Of a stretch of DNA of 64,000 nucleotides, positions 22,630 through 33,166 are shown in pieces. Source of the stretch: an uncultured Aquimarina sp. (GTDB lineage: Bacteria > Bacteroidota > Bacteroidia > Flavobacteriales > Flavobacteriaceae); contig NZ_CANMQT010000001.1 of assembly GCF_947500065.1 (NCBI RefSeq), positions 310,001 through 374,000 of the forward strand, in the 5' to 3' direction. The position numbers were made by a program, and so were the translations under genes. Position 1 is the first letter of the stretch; every line of letters begins with the position of its first letter. The notes under the pieces were generated by a model. It was not told the origin of the DNA. It searched no databases and saw only the letters and a list, made by a program, of their open reading frames with translations.

Positions 22630-24601
22630 GCTTGGATTGTTTTAATGAAAGATACATTCTTTTATCATTCCCACGAATTTCATCTCCTACTGAAGCTAAA
22701 GAATATACCTGTTCAATAGATTTATTTTTCAACCCTTGATCTATAAACTCCTGAAGTAAGGTAAAGGCAGGATTAAATAAACTACTTTGCATTTCTTCTC
22801 GCATTTGCTTAAAAGCAAACAAACCATCGTATTTCACTTTAATGAATTGAGTAAAGATTAAAAACAAATCTTTCTTTATTGTATCTTTTTTTAAACCTAA
22901 GAGGCCCTTATTTTCCTCAAGTGCCTGAATTAAAATGTCAATATTAAATTCTGTTTTCCCGAAGTACTCGTAAATAGTTTTAGGTATATTTACTTTATAA
23001 TTTTCAATGGTATATTTTCCTAATTGTTCCTGATTAATGAATTGTAGGATAGGATCATTTTCTTTACGTAATTCTTTTTCTAATTCTTTTTCTTTTTGTT
23101 CCCCTTTTGCTTGCTCTAGGTTTTTAAGAGTATAAGATTGATTATTGGTTATCTCCTTAAGAAATGGATTTTTTTCTAATAGTTTAAATGTAGGAAGTGA
23201 GTTTACAAATTTTAAGTGTGATATATTGTTAGTTCCCAAAGAATTCTGAAAACTTCTAATTTTATCTAGAGCTAAATTAGTACCACTAAGTTTTTTCTGA
23301 AGGTCATAAATATTACTAAAAGCAGAAGGAACTTTGGGCATAGCATTTAAATTAGCCAATAGTTTTTTCGTTGCAGGATTACCATTTATTTCTCCTAATT
23401 GTTCTGTAAACCAATTCACATCTCTTAAAGCTGTTTGGAGTTCTATTTTTTCATCTTGTAATTTTAGAGTACCGTTAAAAGCATCTTGTAATAATGATTG
23501 AAAGAGATTTTTCAAATCGTCTAAACTTTTTTGAATTAATTCTTTCTGAAGTTCAATTTTAGAAACAATTGAAGAGAATATTTCTTGTTGGTTTAGCTTT
23601 GGTAAAGGTATTTCTAACGCTTTGATCATTGCAAGATTTAAGTTTCTTTGTCTAACACCTCTTCTCTTAGATAGATGATATTTTCTTCCTATTTGAATTG
23701 CAAAATATACAAATGTAGATGTACATTTTTTCTCATTTAGCTTGGCAAAAGCAATGGCTTGATTACAGCTGGCAACTATTTTTGTGATACTTGATTTTAA
23801 CGCAGCAGTATCATACATTCCCACAAGAAGACTGCCGGATTCAATTAATTTAGCGGATGTTTTTTTTACAGCAACTTCTGTAATTTTCTCATTACTTTTA
23901 GAGATATACATATCATTAAGTTCTCCAGAAGAAAACCAAGGAATATCTCCTTTAAAATAAGCATCAATACTTCTTGAAGGAGTACCACCGCTTTTCCATA
24001 CTCCTAATTCATTAAGCTTAGTGAATTTTAAATTCTTTTCGTTCAAAACAGGATCTCCAAACATATCCAAAAAAGTAGCACGAAGTAATTCATCTAATAA
24101 TTCTAAACTTTGCTCTCGTTTTTTAATGAGAGATTGCGCTTTATCTAAAACCGTAACTATTTGTTGTTGCGTTTGTAGGTCTGGTAATGGTATTTTTAAA
24201 TCATTTAGAGCATTTTTGCTTACGTGAGGAATTGCTGCTCCAGTATTAGTTTTTTGAAAGTACTCATAATTAAATTGAAGAAACAAGCCAAAATAAGAAG
24301 GATTAATACTTGATTTATACTTCTCTTTAATAATCAAACGAGCTAATGTACTTCCTATAATTCCATTAAGCCCATAATTAACAGTACCTGCCTTTGAACC
24401 ATCCCAAGCAATAATAGCATCATTTTCATTAACTTTAATTAAATTTACCTCATTAGTATATTTTAAATTATTGTTATGCCTTAAGTCTTCAATCTGAAGA
24501 TACCTTGCATAAGATTCTTTTGTATTATTCGAATCAAAAACATTTGAAACTTTCTTTCCTTTTGTAATTAAAATTATGTCACCAATTTTTAATTCTTTCA
24601 T
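22616..24601 (-). CDS. hsdS: Type I restriction enzyme specificity subunit with a long C-terminal extension
   Basis: A 661-residue protein. Residues 1-390 are a standard HsdS with two target recognition domains, each ending in conserved text (KIPLPDLQTQQQIVTVLDKA and IPLPKLNQQEIFSSIVSKIE) followed by helical spacers. HsdS is usually 390-470 residues. Here about 260 more follow, with a charged helix (EQAKGEQKEKELEKELRKEN) and a domain resembling the region at the end of some HsdR proteins. The extension precedes the ATPase gene and could dock the extra components (inference). The start overlaps the hsdM stop by 4 nt. Confidence 0.88.
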   Translation of the reverse strand: MKELKIGDIILITKGKKVSNVFDSNNTKESYARYLQIEDLRHNNNLKYTNEVNLIKVNENDAIIAWDGSKAGTVNYGLNGIIGSTLARLIIKEKYKSSINPSYFGLFLQFNYEYFQKTNTGAAIPHVSKNALNDLKIPLPDLQTQQQIVTVLDKAQSLIKKREQSLELLDELLRATFLDMFGDPVLNEKNLKFTKLNELGVWKSGGTPSRSIDAYFKGDIPWFSSGELNDMYISKSNEKITEVAVKKTSAKLIESGSLLVGMYDTAALKSSITKIVASCNQAIAFAKLNEKKCTSTFVYFAIQIGRKYHLSKRRGVRQRNLNLAMIKALEIPLPKLNQQEIFSSIVSKIELQKELIQKSLDDLKNLFQSLLQDAFNGTLKLQDEKIELQTALRDVNWFTEQLGEINGNPATKKLLANLNAMPKVPSAFSNIYDLQKKLSGTNLALDKIRSFQNSLGTNNISHLKFVNSLPTFKLLEKNPFLKEITNNQSYTLKNLEQAKGEQKEKELEKELRKENDPILQFINQEQLGKYTIENYKVNIPKTIYEYFGKTEFNIDILIQALEENKGLLGLKKDTIKKDLFLIFTQFIKVKYDGLFAFKQMREEMQSSLFNPAFTLLQEFIDQGLKNKSIEQVYSLASVGDEIRGNDKRMYLSLKQSKHEDK

Positions 24602-26298
24602 CCAATCATATCATTTAATTCATTCAATTCTTTTTGGATGTCATTTTCTAAACTCAATAAAGTTTTTAGAATTTCTTTAGGTGGATCATATTCTTGTGGT
24701 GTATAATCAAAAGTTTTATAACGGTTAAAACTAAGGTCTAGATCATTTTCTTTTATAGTGTCTAAATCAACATAAAAATGTTCTTCTTTTTGATCAGTAT
24801 CATTATCGCCTGACCTACGATGATATTTTTTTACGGCTAGTGGTAAAGGTTCATCTTTTAAGCGTTTACGATTATTGTCTAAAGAATACCCATCACTTTT
24901 TAGATTATAAAACCACACCCGATCCGTATGCCATTTTTTACTTTCTAGTTCTGCTTTGGTAAAGACTAAGATTGCTGTTTTTACTCCTGTATAGGGTTGG
25001 AATGCACCACTAGGTAAGGAAATAACAGCTTCTAGTTGTGTGTCTCTTAATAGAATCTCACGTGCTTTTTTCTGTGCTTTACCACTACCAAACAATACTC
25101 CCTCTGGTATAATCACTGCTGCTTTCCCTCCTGGTTTAAGCATGCGTACCATACGGTCGATAAATAGTAATTCACTTTGTGTACCAGGAATTCTAAATTT
25201 ATCACTCATCCCACCTTTATCAATACGTCCCGTAAAGGGTGGATTGGCTAACACAATAGAATATTGCTCATCTTTTTCATAGCCTTCGTACTTATTAGAT
25301 AAGGTATCAATATGTTCTATTCTTGGCACAGAAATATCATGTAACATCAGATTCATCAATCCAATACGTACCATAGTTTGATCTATATCAAAACCATAGA
25401 AGGTTTTTTCTTTTAGATTTTTCCAAACAGTATCTTTAGTGATTTTATCACCCATCGTACCTCTTACAAAGCCATTTTCATCCTTTTGCAAATACTTTTT
25501 GCTGGAATACTTAGTGAGAATGTGTTGATATGCGCCCAATAGAAAACCACCAGTACCGCAAGCAGGATCACAAATAGTATCTGTCCAATCTGGATCTAAG
25601 ATTTCACACATCAATTGTATAATATGTCTAGGTGTTCTAAACTGTCCATTTTTACCGGATTGCCCTATTTCATTCAACAGATACTCATATACATCACCTT
25701 GAGTGTCTTGGAAATTCTGCCCTTCGTCTTGCTGTTTTTTGATCACATCATAAATGTCGTCAATTGCTTTTACAGCCTCATCCAACAAATTAGAATTATT
25801 AATTAAGAAAACTGCGTTTTCCATATAACGGACATAGGCAAATTCTTGTTCTATTTCTTTATTGGTTAAATCTCCATATAATTGTTTTTTAACCTTTTCC
25901 CGAACATCTTTATCTTCAATTTTTTTGAGATCAACCTTTTTATTGATCACTTTTATAAATGGAAATGCCTCTTGACTGACCAAATTAAGCATTGATTCGG
26001 GGTCTAGTTGCTTAAAGTGTGACCATCTGCAATTACTTTTATCGTCAAATTCTAACTCTCCTTTTTTATTGAATATAGGTTTGCCTTCTTTATCAATTTT
26101 AGGCACTAAAAAAACAGTTCTATAATCTTCTTCCGTAAATCCGGCTTGCTGTAATTTTAGTGTGTCTAATTCATCTATTCTGCGCATAAACAAGAGATAT
26201 GAAATTTGTTCAATTGCAGAAATGGGATTGGTGATTCCTCTACTCCAAAACTTATCCCAGAGTTTGTTGATTTTACTTTTTAAATCGGATGATAACAT
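24598..26298 (-). CDS. hsdM: Type I restriction-modification N6-adenine methyltransferase
   Basis: A 566-residue HsdM. The N-terminal helical HsdM_N region (LNKLWDKFW-like start, about 1-140) is followed by the MTase core with motif I DPACGTGGF (about 244-252) and catalytic motif IV ANPPF (about 351-355). It forms M2S with HsdS to methylate the recognition site and joins HsdR for restriction. Its stop overlaps hsdS. Confidence 0.96.
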   Translation of the reverse strand: MLSSDLKSKINKLWDKFWSRGITNPISAIEQISYLLFMRRIDELDTLKLQQAGFTEEDYRTVFLVPKIDKEGKPIFNKKGELEFDDKSNCRWSHFKQLDPESMLNLVSQEAFPFIKVINKKVDLKKIEDKDVREKVKKQLYGDLTNKEIEQEFAYVRYMENAVFLINNSNLLDEAVKAIDDIYDVIKKQQDEGQNFQDTQGDVYEYLLNEIGQSGKNGQFRTPRHIIQLMCEILDPDWTDTICDPACGTGGFLLGAYQHILTKYSSKKYLQKDENGFVRGTMGDKITKDTVWKNLKEKTFYGFDIDQTMVRIGLMNLMLHDISVPRIEHIDTLSNKYEGYEKDEQYSIVLANPPFTGRIDKGGMSDKFRIPGTQSELLFIDRMVRMLKPGGKAAVIIPEGVLFGSGKAQKKAREILLRDTQLEAVISLPSGAFQPYTGVKTAILVFTKAELESKKWHTDRVWFYNLKSDGYSLDNNRKRLKDEPLPLAVKKYHRRSGDNDTDQKEEHFYVDLDTIKENDLDLSFNRYKTFDYTPQEYDPPKEILKTLLSLENDIQKELNELNDMIG

Positions 26299-26320
26299 AG
26301 TTTAAATACACTATTTAGTA

Positions 26321-29107
26321 TTAAGCACTAACTCGTTCAGTTAGCGCTACAATTTTATTGATCAAGTCTGGCGAAAATACTCCTAATATTCCATTATTAT
26401 GCAATTGGGTAAAAGGAGGATTGATTAAATCTTTTTTAGATACTGTTCCTTTATCTAAAACATAATTTTTAAGTATTTCTAAGAAACGAATTTGTTTACT
26501 CGTTAAATTATTGTGTTCCAAAATAAAAGCTTCAAATAGATCCGAAACAGTTTTTTCATAAGATTGAATTTGCTCTATTCCTAAAATATGCTTGATAAAC
26601 TGAATAAACTTAGCTTGTTTATTATCATATACTCGTCTTAATAATTGCTCGGTAACAAAAGGATCTTTTTCGTTCAACAGTCGAGCTAGTTTTTTGATCT
26701 CTTCTGTGGTTAATTCTTCTCCGGACTTTAGTTTTTGTAAAGTTAAATCCTGCCTTGCCATACCCAAAACAGTCTCTTCTACCATTTCGCGATAACTACT
26801 TATACTTACTTGTTCATTTTCTGGTCCAAATTCTATAAGTTTCTTAGTGTAGGTAACATCCCTAAGATTTAGAAATGTAAAATCATTACCATCACTAAAA
26901 GCTTGTCTATATCGAATTAATGGTGAGATTTTCAGAATTAGTTCATCCTCCTTTACTTCGGAATATGATACCCAAAAAGAAGTCTTTAATGCATTTTGAA
27001 TGAGTTGTTTCTCTTTTTCAACCTCACGAATAGTTAACGGTAATTCTGCTAATTGTGAAGTGATTAGTTCTACAAGGTTTTCATAATTAATCTTTTCATC
27101 TTGTAGTTTTAAAACAGAAGCTTCTACTAAATCTTTTTCAAAACGCATTGCCTTAAAATCCAATCCACTGATCGCTCTCATTATTGGTGCAATAACAATT
27201 TCTAAATACTCCAATCTGGTAGTATCAATATGTTCCCAAAATTCATCGGCTTCAACTTTAACTAAAGAACTTTTATGTTCAACAACAATTACACTTTTAG
27301 CAGGTAACTGTGCAATGAAATTCCGAATAGTTTTAATTTCTTTATGTACATACTCTACGTTATTTTCTAACAGTAATTTTAGCTTTTCCAATCGTAGAGA
27401 AAACAATTGTGTTGGTAAGGCTAACTGCGATTTATTTTTCCTTCCTTCTGGATTTAGCTTGAAATATTCGAAATTATCCCAGCAGTCAATGATTAGAAAC
27501 TTATCTTTTTTGTTACACCAAGGCTTTAGATTGTTCCCATCTAACAATCGAGTCCCTCGACCTATCATTTGCCAAAACTTCGTGTAAGAAAATACAGGTT
27601 TTGCAAACACTAAATTTACTAATTCTCTTACATCAATACCGGTATCTAACATATCAACACTTAGAGCGATTCTTGGAAAGTCATTATTCTTAAACTGATC
27701 TAATAATCCGCCTTTCCCATAAACTCTTGGATCATCAGAAACAATTACTTTTGCCAGTTCTCCATTATATTGAGGGTAATATTGATTAAAAACATCTTTC
27801 AATGCTCTTGCGTGTCTTTTTCCAGTACAGAAAAATATTGTCTTTCCCGGTAATACTCCATTAGGGTCATTAATACATTCCTCCATAAACTCACGCACTA
27901 TTAGCGTGTTTGTTCCTTTGTTTGAAACCGTTTTTTCCAATTGAGAACCTTCAAAATTGATTTCTTTAGGATCTTTTCCTTCAGCAATCATTTTCTTCTG
28001 ATCTTCAACAGAAATGGTATTCAGATGGATACCTTCCTCTTGAAATTTGGTTCCGATTTTTAAAACTTCAAAATTATTTAGATATGGAGGTGTATTTTTT
28101 ACAGCTTCTTCATAGGTATATGCAAAAGTTGGCAATCCATCTTCGCAATCAAATAATTGAAAAGTATTATGGTCAATGACATCGGTAGGAGTAGCTGTTA
28201 GACCTAATGTTATTGTGTTAAAATAATCAAGTACATTTTGGTATACATTATATATGGATCTATGACTCTCATCAATAATAACCATATCAAAGAAATGAGG
28301 AGATATTTTATCATGTCCTTCATCAATAATATTTAACATAGTTGGATAAGTCGATACATACACTCTGCGATCTAAAGCTAAATCTTTTTCTTCTTCTTTT
28401 GGCCAAACAGATAACTGAGGAGTATGCTCTCTAAAAGCTTCGATTGCCTGATTTCTCAACGCTATTCTATCTACTAAAAACAAAACTCTAGATATCCAAC
28501 CTGCACGCATCAGTGCATCTACCATAGCAATACACGTTCTAGTTTTACCTGTTCCGGTGGCCATTACTAAAAGAGAATTTCTCTTTTTCTTTTCTAAAGA
28601 TTCGAAAACAGAACGTATGGCTCCAATTTGATAGGCTCTACCTGCTATATCGGTATTTATAAGTTCTTCTGCCAAAGGTTTTTTGTATTTCCTTATATAT
28701 GCTAAACGCTCTAAATCTGCACGAGTAGGAAAACCATATACTTTTCTTGGTGGAGCATTCCCTATATCCCAAAAATAAATATCATGTCCATTGGTATAAA
28801 AACAAAAAGGAAGATCACAATCAAATTTTATTTGAATATGATGGGCGTATTGTTTTGCTTGTTCTTCACCTTTTCTGGCGTCAACTGAGCTTTTCTTTGC
28901 CTCTATTACAGCAATTGGAGATCCGTCTTTACCCAATAATACATAATCCGAAAATTGATTTCCATACTTTTCATCAGGCTCATTTACAGTTTGAACTTCA
29001 ACAAGCAACTCTTCAATCACCTGAGTAACATCATTAACATTCCAACCTGCATTCAGCAATTTGTTGTCTATGATTGTTTTTCTTGTTTGAGATTCGTTCA
29101 TGCTCAT
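26321..29107 (-). CDS. hsdR: Type I restriction enzyme, endonuclease/translocase subunit
   Basis: A 928-residue HsdR. The N-terminal PD-(D/E)XK nuclease has D54 and the E-A-K motif in AVIEAKKSS (E69, K71). The DEAD-like translocase follows: ATGTGKTRT (183-191), DESH (279-282), LTATP, and later DMLDTGIDV and QMIGRGTR. The C-terminal region is of the EcoEI type. It is the first gene of a six-gene overlapping operon (hsdR, hsdM, hsdS, ATPase, HNH, nuclease). The start is the ATG giving MSMNESQTRK. An ATG two codons later is also possible. Confidence 0.95.
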   Translation of the reverse strand: MSMNESQTRKTIIDNKLLNAGWNVNDVTQVIEELLVEVQTVNEPDEKYGNQFSDYVLLGKDGSPIAVIEAKKSSVDARKGEEQAKQYAHHIQIKFDCDLPFCFYTNGHDIYFWDIGNAPPRKVYGFPTRADLERLAYIRKYKKPLAEELINTDIAGRAYQIGAIRSVFESLEKKKRNSLLVMATGTGKTRTCIAMVDALMRAGWISRVLFLVDRIALRNQAIEAFREHTPQLSVWPKEEEKDLALDRRVYVSTYPTMLNIIDEGHDKISPHFFDMVIIDESHRSIYNVYQNVLDYFNTITLGLTATPTDVIDHNTFQLFDCEDGLPTFAYTYEEAVKNTPPYLNNFEVLKIGTKFQEEGIHLNTISVEDQKKMIAEGKDPKEINFEGSQLEKTVSNKGTNTLIVREFMEECINDPNGVLPGKTIFFCTGKRHARALKDVFNQYYPQYNGELAKVIVSDDPRVYGKGGLLDQFKNNDFPRIALSVDMLDTGIDVRELVNLVFAKPVFSYTKFWQMIGRGTRLLDGNNLKPWCNKKDKFLIIDCWDNFEYFKLNPEGRKNKSQLALPTQLFSLRLEKLKLLLENNVEYVHKEIKTIRNFIAQLPAKSVIVVEHKSSLVKVEADEFWEHIDTTRLEYLEIVIAPIMRAISGLDFKAMRFEKDLVEASVLKLQDEKINYENLVELITSQLAELPLTIREVEKEKQLIQNALKTSFWVSYSEVKEDELILKISPLIRYRQAFSDGNDFTFLNLRDVTYTKKLIEFGPENEQVSISSYREMVEETVLGMARQDLTLQKLKSGEELTTEEIKKLARLLNEKDPFVTEQLLRRVYDNKQAKFIQFIKHILGIEQIQSYEKTVSDLFEAFILEHNNLTSKQIRFLEILKNYVLDKGTVSKKDLINPPFTQLHNNGILGVFSPDLINKIVALTERVSA

Positions 29108-29560
29108 TACTTTCGGAGTAAAAAATTCTTGGTATCTAAATTGGAGTATCTGATATTTAACACCAAAGAATTTGGATTATAAATATATCATTTTGATGAG
29201 AACTATAACAGATATAATTATAAAAAATACAAATAACAATCACAATTTTATATTTCAATTGTGAGATAATTATTACATAATCATCCTTTAGCGTTGATAT
29301 GCAAAACAAACAATGGGATTTCTTAAATAACTTTTAGGGTTCTTTCGATATGATGCAGACTACGAAAACTAAGCAGACTTTTGGAGAATAGTAAAAAAAG
29401 AAAATAGTCCCGAATTTTCATTATTAGCGTGTTACAACCTGATCTAATCAAAACAAACCACTTTATAACGATATAATTACGATAAAATGTTGAAACTATG
29501 TTGAAACCAGTAGTGAATTAAACAGTTTCAATTAAAGACAAGAAACGACCAAAAACAAAG
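29108..29560. other. Intergenic region at the island edge
   Basis: About 450 nt of AT-rich DNA between hsdR and the tRNA terminator, holding presumably the hsd promoter. I see no gene, no clear att repeat and no RNA gene. It marks the border between accessory and core genes. Confidence 0.4.
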
Positions 29561-29585
29561 AAACCCTTTGAAAATCAAAGGGTTT
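29561..29585 (-). terminator. Terminator of the tRNA-Gly/tRNA-Leu operon
   Basis: AAACCCTTTGA pairs with TCAAAGGGTTT around AAA. On the minus strand a T-rich tract follows, so it ends transcription of the two tRNA genes. Confidence 0.75.
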
Positions 29586-29592
29586 ACTTATG

Positions 29593-29676
29593 TACTCGGG
29601 ACGGGACTTGAACCCGTACGTCCTAATGGACATTGGATTTTAAGTCCAACGTGTCTACCAATTCCACCACCCGAGC
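29593..29676 (-). tRNA. tRNA-Leu(TAA), chromosomal
   Basis: On the minus strand: acceptor GCTCGGG/CCCGAGT, anticodon TAA in loop ACTTAAAAT, long variable arm (TGTCC..GGACG), T loop TTCAAGT. Normal class II leucine tRNA, unlike the array copy. Confidence 0.95.
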
Positions 29677-29693
29677 GTGGTATATTTTCTCAG

Positions 29694-29765
29694 AGCGAAA
29701 GACGAGATTTGAACTCGCGACCCCCACCTTGGCAAGGTGATGCTCTACCCCTGAGCTACTTTCGC
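29694..29765 (-). tRNA. tRNA-Gly(GCC)
   Basis: On the minus strand: acceptor GCGAAAG/CTTTCGC, D arm GCTC/GAGC, anticodon arm CACCT-TGCCAAG-GTG with GCC, T arm CGCGAG-TTCGAAT. First gene of the Gly-Leu tRNA operon. Confidence 0.95.
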
Positions 29766-29861
29766 AGTTATTTTAAGAACTTCGCAATGTGTTATTGCGG
29801 ATGCAAATTTAAAACATTTCTAGTAATACCAAAGTCTTTTCTAAAAAAAGAATAAAAAACT

Positions 29862-32489
29862 TTACACTGTAGAAGCTTTCTTCCTGGTTAACATACGTTT
29901 AATCTCATTTAATTTCATCAAAGCTTCCACCGGAGTAAGTGTATCTATGTCAATATTTACAATTTCTTCCTTAATTTCTTCCAATAATGGGTCATCTAGA
30001 TTAAAGAAACTTAATTGTAATTCATCTTCTTCTTGAATTCCCTTTATTTTATCTGTTAATTCTTCACTACTATGGGATTTCTCTAATTTCTTAAGCATCT
30101 TATTAGCTCTATGTAACACTTGCTGAGGCATTCCTGCCATCTTTGCCACATGAATACCAAAACTATGCTCACTTCCTCCAGGAACTAGTTTACGTAGAAA
30201 AAGTACATTATCTTTCAACTCTTTTACGGCTACGTTATAGTTCTTAATTCGATCAAAAGTCTCGCACATTTCGTTAAGCTCGTGGTAATGCGTAGCAAAT
30301 AATGTTTTTGGCCTTGCAGGATGCTCATGAAGAAATTCACTGATTGCCCAAGCAATAGAAATCCCATCATAAGTGCTAGTCCCACGACCTATTTCATCAA
30401 GTAATACCAGACTTCTATCCGATATATTATTTAGAATGTTTGCTGTTTCATTCATTTCTACCATAAAAGTAGATTCTCCCATAGAGATATTATCACTCGC
30501 TCCTACTCTGGTAAATATCTTATCTACAGCTCCTATCTTAGCTTCATCTGCAGGAACAAAGCTCCCCATTTGAGCTAATAAAACAATTAAAGCCGTTTGT
30601 CTTAATATCGCAGACTTACCACTCATATTAGGACCTGTAATCATAATCATTTGTTGATCTTCTCTATTCAAAGAAACATCATTCGCTATATATGATTCTC
30701 CAGGGGGTAATTGTTTTTCTATTACAGGATGACGTCCATTTTTAATTTCTAAATGATGAGAATCGTCAATAATAGGACGTGTATATTTATTTTCTTTAGC
30801 TAACTGGGCATAGGAACACAAACAATCTAATTGGCCTATTAAAGCAGCGTTTAGTTGTACTGGTTTGATATATTCACTCATCCAAACAATCAGATCACTA
30901 AACAATTGTTGCTCTAATGATAGAATTTTTTCTTCGGCACCAAGAATTTTGGCTTCATACTCTTTTAATTCTTCGGTAATATATCTTTCTGCATTTACCA
31001 ATGTCTGTTTACGGATCCAGGTTTCAGGTACTTTATCCTTGTGGGTATTTCTCACCTCAATATAATATCCAAAAACATTATTAGAAGCTATTTTTAAAGA
31101 AGTAATACCTGTAGCTTCTGTCTCGCGTTGCAGCATTTTATCCAGATAATCTTTTCCCGAAAAAGCTATAGAACGCAACTCATCTAACTCATCAAGATAC
31201 CCATCTGCTATGGTATTTCCTTTTATAATATTTACTGGAGCTTCTTCTTTAATCGTCTCTTTAATTTTACTGCGTAACAATTCGCAATCGTGAAGCGTAT
31301 CTCCGATCACTTTCAATGCTTCATTATCACTATTAACAGCTTGTGCTTTTATAGGAACTATCGCTTCCAGAGAATTTTTTAATTGAATAATCTCTCTGGG
31401 ATTTACTTTTCCTGTAGCTACTTTAGAAATCAAACGTTCAATGTCTCCGATCTGTTTGATTTGATGTTGAATCTTCTGATGTAATACACTATTATCCAAA
31501 AAATATTGTACTACCTCATGGCGTTTTTGGATACTTGTAATATTTTTAAGTGGTAATGCCAACCAACGTTTTAAGGTACGACCTCCCATCGGAGAAATCG
31601 TTTTATCAATTACATCTATTAGCGTTACTGCATTGGCGGCATTTGGATTATATAATTCCAGATTTCGAATTGTAAAACGATCCATCCATATATATTCATC
31701 CTCTGCAATCCGTTGTATCGCTGTTATATGCTGTAATTTATGATGCTGCGTCTCTCCTAAATAATGAAGAATTACTCCAGCAGCAATAACACCTTCCCGC
31801 AAATGATCAACTCCAAATCCTTTTAGAGATGTAGTTTCAAAATGGGTATTCAACGTCTCGTTTGCATAATCTGTTTTAAAGACCCAATCTTCTAAGAAAA
31901 AAGTATGAAAATCATTCCCAAAATCATTCTGAAAAGCTTGCTTCTTTGGTTTAGGAATTAAAACTTCACTAGGACTGAAATTACGTAGCAACTTATCCAT
32001 CTGTGCCACATCTCCTTGTGCAGTTAAGAATTCTCCGGTGGACACATCCAAAAATGCAACACCTAATTCTTTTTTACCATAATGCAAAGCACATAGAAAA
32101 TTATTAGTCTTACTTTGTAAAACCTCATCATTTAGAGCAACTCCTGGAGTCACCAGTTCTGTTACTCCTCTTTTAACAATAGTTTTAGTCTGTTTTGGAT
32201 CTTCTAATTGATCACAGATGGCAACTCGTTCTCCAGCCTTTACTAATTTCGGTAAATATGTATTTAAAGAATGATGTGGAAATCCTGCTAAAGCAGTTTC
32301 ATTTTCGCTTCCATTACCTCTTTTGGTCTGAACAATATTAAGAATTGCTGCTGCTTTAATAGCGTCCTCGCCAAAAGTCTCATAAAAATCCCCTACTCTA
32401 AACAGTAATAATGCATCAGGATATTTAGCCTTAATCGCATTATATTGCTTCATTAATGGAGTTACTTTTTTTTCTTTTTTTGCTGCCAA
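29862..32489 (-). CDS. mutS: DNA mismatch repair protein MutS
   Basis: An 875-residue MutS of usual length. The N-terminal mismatch-binding domain has the FYE motif in [13 protein letters not shown]. The core and clamp domains follow, and the ATPase has [16 protein letters not shown] (Walker A), [14 protein letters not shown], and [15 protein letters not shown] (Walker B) followed by ATHYHEL. It recognises mispairs and recruits MutL. First clear core gene to the right of the tRNA operon. Confidence 0.98.
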   Translation of the reverse strand: MAAKKEKKVTPLMKQYNAIKAKYPDALLLFRVGDFYETFGEDAIKAAAILNIVQTKRGNGSENETALAGFPHHSLNTYLPKLVKAGERVAICDQLEDPKQTKTIVKRGVTELVTPGVALNDEVLQSKTNNFLCALHYGKKELGVAFLDVSTGEFLTAQGDVAQMDKLLRNFSPSEVLIPKPKKQAFQNDFGNDFHTFFLEDWVFKTDYANETLNTHFETTSLKGFGVDHLREGVIAAGVILHYLGETQHHKLQHITAIQRIAEDEYIWMDRFTIRNLELYNPNAANAVTLIDVIDKTISPMGGRTLKRWLALPLKNITSIQKRHEVVQYFLDNSVLHQKIQHQIKQIGDIERLISKVATGKVNPREIIQLKNSLEAIVPIKAQAVNSDNEALKVIGDTLHDCELLRSKIKETIKEEAPVNIIKGNTIADGYLDELDELRSIAFSGKDYLDKMLQRETEATGITSLKIASNNVFGYYIEVRNTHKDKVPETWIRKQTLVNAERYITEELKEYEAKILGAEEKILSLEQQLFSDLIVWMSEYIKPVQLNAALIGQLDCLCSYAQLAKENKYTRPIIDDSHHLEIKNGRHPVIEKQLPPGESYIANDVSLNREDQQMIMITGPNMSGKSAILRQTALIVLLAQMGSFVPADEAKIGAVDKIFTRVGASDNISMGESTFMVEMNETANILNNISDRSLVLLDEIGRGTSTYDGISIAWAISEFLHEHPARPKTLFATHYHELNEMCETFDRIKNYNVAVKELKDNVLFLRKLVPGGSEHSFGIHVAKMAGMPQQVLHRANKMLKKLEKSHSSEELTDKIKGIQEEDELQLSFFNLDDPLLEEIKEEIVNIDIDTLTPVEALMKLNEIKRMLTRKKASTV

Positions 32490-32593
32490 AAGGATATAAT
32501 TTTTCTAATGTGGCTAAAGTAGGTATTCTTCATTTTTTTTTGAAACGTAGTCAAAAGGAGTTATTCATTTTTATTCACAATTATATTTTAAAC

Positions 32594-33159
32594 AGTTTGC
32601 AGTAGCAAGTAATTAGTTTGCAGTACAAAATTTAACAGGAAAAGTAAATATTCAACCCCAGACTTTATAGCTTCACGGATATTATATTTCATACTAAAGA
32701 GAAAGTGATACCTTTGACAAAATTTTAAACTAAGAATGGATTTTAAGAATCTTTTAGCCTATAAAAAATCTTTTGATTTAGCAATGAAAGTATTTGAAAT
32801 TACCAAAAACTTCCCTAAAGAAGAAAAATACTCTCTTATTGATCAAATAAGGCGATCTTCTAGAAGTGTAACTGCTAATATTTCTGAATCTTACAGAAAA
32901 CGAAAATACCCCAAACACTTTATAAGTAAACTTACTGATAGTGATTCTGAGAATGCGGAAACTCAAACTTGGCTTGAATTTTCTTTAGCTTGTAAGTATA
33001 TAGATCAAAAAACTTTTGACCAACTTACTTCTTTAAGCTTAGAAGTTGGCAATCTAATTAATTATATGATTAATAACCCTGGAAAATTCGGTGTTAAAGT
33101 ATAGATTAATTTATAACACAAAATAGTTACTGCAAACTATAAACTGAATACTGCAAACT
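32594..33159. mobile_element. 566-bp cassette: four-helix-bundle gene in 32-bp inverted repeats
   Basis: The left end (32594-32625) read in reverse complement and the right end (33128-33159) share one layout: TACTGCAAACT, then A plus 9 variable bases, then TACTGCAAACT again. Each end thus has two copies of an 11-mer with identical spacing, and the two ends are inverted. The single gene between them encodes the S23/IVS-type four-helix bundle. The whole is a small element between mutS and the SpoU gene with no transposase, so mobilisation in trans is likely (inference). Confidence 0.6.
32736..33104 (+). CDS. Four-helix-bundle protein (S23/23S rRNA IVS-protein family)
   Basis: A 122-residue all-helical protein: DFKNLLAYKKSFDLAMKVFE, then FPKEEKYSLIDQIRRSSRSV, ANISES, SENAETQTWLEFSLAC and NLINYMINN. 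This is the known signature of the family first met in 23S rRNA intervening sequences, related to the Avd proteins of diversity-generating retroelements. A basic surface suggests nucleic-acid contact. A -7 box TACCTTTG lies at 32709-32716. The gene sits inside inverted repeats (32594-33159), matching the tendency of the family to travel as small cassettes. Confidence 0.9.
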   Translation: MDFKNLLAYKKSFDLAMKVFEITKNFPKEEKYSLIDQIRRSSRSVTANISESYRKRKYPKHFISKLTDSDSENAETQTWLEFSLACKYIDQKTFDQLTSLSLEVGNLINYMINNPGKFGVKV

Positions 33160-33166
33160 TAAAAAA

